From JBKBXU01 sp046313675 (GTDB taxonomy: Bacteria; Bacteroidota; Bacteroidia; Cytophagales; Cytophagaceae), in assembly GCA_046313675.1 (NCBI GenBank), contig JBKBXU010000162.1, positions 1 through 9,885 of the forward strand: a stretch of DNA of 9,885 nt. The letters are read 5' to 3'. The position numbers were made by a program, and so were the translations under genes. The notes below the pieces were generated by a model. It did no database searches and had not been told where the DNA came from. It was given only the letters and a program-made list of their open reading frames with translations. Below, piece after piece: positions 7,466 to 9,885 of the stretch (position 1 is the stretch's first letter; each line of letters opens with the position of its first letter).

Positions 7466-7604
7466 CTTTAGCGCAAACCGTGTCCAACTCCGTGTTCCTC
7501 TGTGGTTAAAAAACAATACCAAAGCAACAAAAAGTGGTTGGTGCGCCACCAACCACGGGTACAGACTTTAGCGCAAACCGTGTCAAACTCTGTGTTCCTT
7601 GGTT
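7466..7604. repeat. Direct duplication with 100-base period inside copy B
   Basis: The 35 bases at 7466-7500 recur at 7566-7600 at exactly 100 bases distance, with clear differences at 7484/7584 (c versus a), 7491/7591 (c versus t) and the last base. Both carry CTTTAGCGCAAACCGTGT, a variable AACTC segment and TGTGTTCCT- or CGTGTTCCT-type continuations. The corresponding part of copy A (398-425) is single. The duplicated unit flanks the hairpin element at 7534-7556. Confidence 0.75.
7534..7556. repeat. Hairpin repeat element, copy 2 (complete, 10-bp perfect stem)
   Basis: GTGGTTGGTG (7534-7543) and CACCAACCAC (7547-7556) are perfect reverse complements around the three-base loop CGC. The match to positions 1-27 extends downstream to 7564 with one substitution. 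No T-run follows on either strand, so it is not a typical terminator. It falls between the two halves of the 100-base duplication. Confidence 0.85.
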
Positions 7605-7719
7605 TAAACAACCAAAAGCAACGAAGAGAGCTATGCTTTGCTACGCAAATAGGCTGATTTATTGTTCTTTAAAAAAGGAGTATGTTTTTAAAAATTCATT
7701 CGGGCGCCAGTAGATACAT

Positions 7720-9780
7720 TTAGTTAATGTCTTCTTCCGTTGAAATATCGTCCGGATTTTCTAAAGGAAGGTCTTCCGTTTTCTTAGGTCTTATAATTTC
7801 AAATTCCACCCGTCGGTTAATCTGACGGTCATTTTCAGTATTCTCTTCTACAAGAGGCTTTTGGTTTCCAAATCCTTTTGCTTCAATACGACCCCTCTCC
7901 AGGTATCCCTTTTGGACAATGTATTCTTTAATTGACTCCGCTCTTTTCTGAGAAAGGGTAAGGTTGGATTCCGGGTTACCTTTGCTGTCTGTATGTCCTG
8001 AAATCTTAAGCTTAAACGTAGGGTGATCCACCATAAAGTCCACTACTTTATCTAAATCCGCCTCCATAAAAGGGAGGATATTTGCACTTCCCGGTTCGAA
8101 TTCCAAGGATGCAAACTTCCAACGATTGTATTTGATTGAAGGCGTTTCTATATCGAAATGGGTGTCACCATCCAGATAAAATTTCTCTTCAATACGGAAA
8201 AAGTCATCGCCCTGAATAACTAAAAGATATTCATTTTGATTAATAAGGTCAAATTCAAAAGACCCATCCTCGCCTATGTATTTAGGTGCAACTTCTACCC
8301 CATTTGTAATATCTATTATTGAAACGATTCCTTCAAAGGGATCCCCGGTTAAAGAGTCCTTTAGTGTTCCGGAGAATTTTGTATATGCAGTAGGTTGCGC
8401 CTCCATAGGTAAAGGAAAGGAATGAAGGTCCAGGTTGTCCGGATCAGAAGCTTCAGACTGAGCGTAGAAAAGATTTTTTGATTCAGAGTCGATGGTGAAG
8501 TAGTATTCACTTCCTTCAGTATTTACTAATGGGCCTATATTTTTAGGTTCTTGCCAAACCCCGTTAACATTTCTGGTTTTATAGATGTCAAAATCTCCAA
8601 AATTCAGCAAATGGCCTTTGGAGCTAAAATACAGAACATGATGTTTTGGATGGTAGAATGGACTTACTTCATTTTCTCTTGTATTAATTACCGGACCCAT
8701 ATTTTGTGCTGGTGCCCATGTTTCATCGGATAGTTTATAGGTATACCAGATGTCGGATAATCCGTAGCCACCAAGTCGGTCTGAGGCAAAATACAATGTG
8801 TCTTCCGTGTGAGAAAGTGTAGGTTGGCTTTCCCAATAAATACTGTTTACGTTAGGCCCCAGGTTTTTTGGCCTGGACCAGGTACTGTCTTCTTTCAGGT
8901 GGGACACATAAAGGTCGCAGCTTCCCATAACATCAGCGCAATCATATTGGTATCCTGCCACTTTGCAGCGGGCGAAGTAAATGGTTTTTCCGTCTCTGGA
9001 GATAACCGCTGATCCCTCATTGCAGGCAGAGTTGATGGGATTGTCAAAAGGAATTGCCTCGTCCCAAAAACCGTCATAATTAATGCTGTACCACAAGTCC
9101 TCCGATTCTATCAACTCAATTTTTCCGTGTTTAAGCCTTTTTTTTCTTTTAGTAAAGATCATCATGTCACTGTTGACATTTATGGTAGGGCCGTAATCGG
9201 GATATTTTAGATCATTTACCAATTCTCCCATATTCAGGAAAACACTTTGAGGAGGCCTGAGGGTGTCTATGTTCTTCCTGTAATCGACCAGTTCGTAGTA
9301 ATCTTTTAGAGGAACATAATAGTTTTTTTCAACGGCTCGGTCCCAATTGGAAAAATGCTGCTTGATTCTTTCCTCCGAATTGCCCGGTTGATTTTTTATA
9401 GCAATTCTGTATATGGCAATTGACTTTTCCTTATGACCCATAATTTCATAAAGCTGTCCGAGTTTCCAAAGCAGGTTTACATCACGTGAAAAATTCTGGA
9501 TACCAAAGTTGGATACGTAGTCTTCTATGGCAGCTAAAAGCTTGGAATTATCCTTTCCTGCCTCTAGCTTTAAGATTTGGTTATACTTTGATTGGTTATA
9601 GTAATAAGGAATTTTATTGATATTTTTAAAAGGAAACAAGTATTCACCGGAGGAAATGACATTACTTCCTGCTTTTAATGTATGGCTTTTATAGTTTTCC
9701 TTTTTTTGACCCGTTACATTAAAACAGGTAAAAAGGAATAATACAAAAAAAGTATATATGTTAAGATGGCCTGGTTTCAT
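7720..9780 (-). CDS. OmpA-family protein with PorE-like domain order (TPR, PD40 propeller, CRD, OmpA_C)
   Basis: This 686-residue exported protein probably anchors to peptidoglycan at the outer membrane. A signal peptide is clear (MKPGHLN, hydrophobic 9-20, likely cleavage at VTG/Q near 24-25). C19 lies in LFTC, a non-standard lipobox, so a lipoprotein is possible. Next come a TPR-like helical region (about 65-135), PD40-type propeller blades (about 185-450, with SRDGKTIYFA, TLYFASDRLGG and VLYFSSKG), a carboxypeptidase-regulatory-like beta-sandwich (about 465-545, FSGTLKDSLTGDPFEG) and the OmpA_C domain (about 555-665). The last has GHTDSKGN, LSQKRAESI and NRRVEF, with candidate peptidoglycan ligands D598 and R613. 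Cysteines 253, 272, 281 and 288 may form disulfides. The order matches PorE of the type IX secretion system, but paralogues with this layout are common and no por/gld gene is visible. The gene is convergent with the propeller gene. Confidence 0.92.
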   Translation of the reverse strand: MKPGHLNIYTFFVLFLFTCFNVTGQKKENYKSHTLKAGSNVISSGEYLFPFKNINKIPYYYNQSKYNQILKLEAGKDNSKLLAAIEDYVSNFGIQNFSRDVNLLWKLGQLYEIMGHKEKSIAIYRIAIKNQPGNSEERIKQHFSNWDRAVEKNYYVPLKDYYELVDYRKNIDTLRPPQSVFLNMGELVNDLKYPDYGPTINVNSDMMIFTKRKKRLKHGKIELIESEDLWYSINYDGFWDEAIPFDNPINSACNEGSAVISRDGKTIYFARCKVAGYQYDCADVMGSCDLYVSHLKEDSTWSRPKNLGPNVNSIYWESQPTLSHTEDTLYFASDRLGGYGLSDIWYTYKLSDETWAPAQNMGPVINTRENEVSPFYHPKHHVLYFSSKGHLLNFGDFDIYKTRNVNGVWQEPKNIGPLVNTEGSEYYFTIDSESKNLFYAQSEASDPDNLDLHSFPLPMEAQPTAYTKFSGTLKDSLTGDPFEGIVSIIDITNGVEVAPKYIGEDGSFEFDLINQNEYLLVIQGDDFFRIEEKFYLDGDTHFDIETPSIKYNRWKFASLEFEPGSANILPFMEADLDKVVDFMVDHPTFKLKISGHTDSKGNPESNLTLSQKRAESIKEYIVQKGYLERGRIEAKGFGNQKPLVEENTENDRQINRRVEFEIIRPKKTEDLPLENPDDISTEEDIN

Positions 9781-9885
9781 TCGTAATTATCTCATTTTTT
9801 TTGAGATATTAACAAGTGTATTAAATTATTAGTAAACTTTATATGCCTTAAAATTAGTTAATTTAAATTTTATGGGCAATGATCT
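9781..9885 (-). promoter_or_regulatory. AT-rich upstream region of the OmpA-family gene, with a hairpin in the leader
   Basis: This stretch is strongly AT-rich and presumably holds the promoter of the minus-strand OmpA-family gene, although I cannot single out a convincing TAnnTTTG box. A perfect 7-bp inverted repeat (TATCTCA 9788-9794, TGAGATA 9802-9808) with a homopolymer loop lies 8 bases before the start codon. On the transcribed strand the loop is A-rich. It might influence translation initiation. No gene is seen up to the window end. Confidence 0.35.

Larger units (their letters stand above)
7363..7642. repeat. Composite intergenic repeat, copy B (with internal duplication)
   Basis: This is the longer same-orientation relative of 290-463. 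It begins with CTCCCCTTCGTG and the hairpin ATCCGC/GCGGAT (7377-7393, loop TTTTA), continues through GCCCATCGTGCTAC (7431-7444), and then carries the block CTTTAGCGCAAACCGTGTC twice, 100 bases apart. The GTGGTTGGTG hairpin sits between the two. It ends with GAGCTATGCTTTGCT (7628-7642). It occupies most of the 371-base gap between two convergent genes, so both transcripts run into it. A T-run at 7401-7406 lies seven bases after the first hairpin, which could give weak termination on the plus strand. Confidence 0.75.

Noticed and set aside
1..7564. Composite transposon bounded by the hairpin repeats
   Set aside because: The repeats are in direct orientation, short, and not at clean ends. No transposase or integrase lies between them, and housekeeping genes prmC and ribD are inside.
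7363..7642. CRISPR array
   Set aside because: Repeats are only two, diverged and separated by 100 bases with non-spacer sequence. No cas genes are present.
7349..7719. Clear bidirectional terminator between the convergent genes
   Set aside because: The hairpins present are not followed directly by T-runs on either strand. The best candidate (7377-7406) has a 7-base gap between stem and T-run, so termination is possible but not supported as a call.

Overview
The window looks like chromosomal DNA from a member of the Bacteroidota, most likely a Cytophagales-type organism. Four signs support this: AT-rich spacers, a TAnnTTTG-type promoter box between prmC and ribD, little use of Shine-Dalgarno sites, and an outer-membrane OmpA protein built as TPR, PD40 propeller, carboxypeptidase-regulatory-like domain and OmpA_C. 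That last layout is typical of this phylum. The placement is inference; there is no rRNA or other phylogenetic marker here.

Layout: positions 1-480 hold no gene. They contain a truncated copy of a hairpin element (1-27), an unexplained and visibly GC-richer structured stretch (28-289) and one copy of a composite intergenic repeat (290-463). prmC follows on the minus strand (about 481-1314), diverging from ribD on the plus strand (1352-2374). A strong terminator (2421-2455) separates ribD from a 1326-residue superfamily 1 helicase (2497-6477). The helicase overlaps by 8 bases a gene for a probable beta-propeller protein (6470-7348). A second, longer copy of the composite repeat (7363-7642), interrupted by the full hairpin element (7534-7556), fills the gap between this gene and the convergent, minus-strand OmpA-family gene (7720-9780). 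Positions 9781-9885 are the AT-rich leader of that last gene.

Function: prmC (release-factor methylation) and ribD (riboflavin synthesis) are housekeeping genes. The helicase belongs to the DUF4011 / Upf1-like SF1 / Vsr-like nuclease group, which includes proteins implicated in phage defence. Here, however, the C-terminal nuclease-like domain appears to have lost its catalytic acidic pair, and the DUF3320-type tail is absent. The overlapping propeller gene is probably co-transcribed with the helicase and is not recognised. The OmpA-family protein has the domain order of PorE, the peptidoglycan-binding component of the type IX secretion system, but also of many paralogues.

The main points for a second look are the degenerate-nuclease helicase with its overlapping partner, and the family of hairpin-containing repeats at the 3' ends of genes. 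These repeats lie in the same orientation on both sides of the prmC-ribD-helicase-propeller block. I see no CRISPR array, tRNA, rRNA, transposase or riboswitch.
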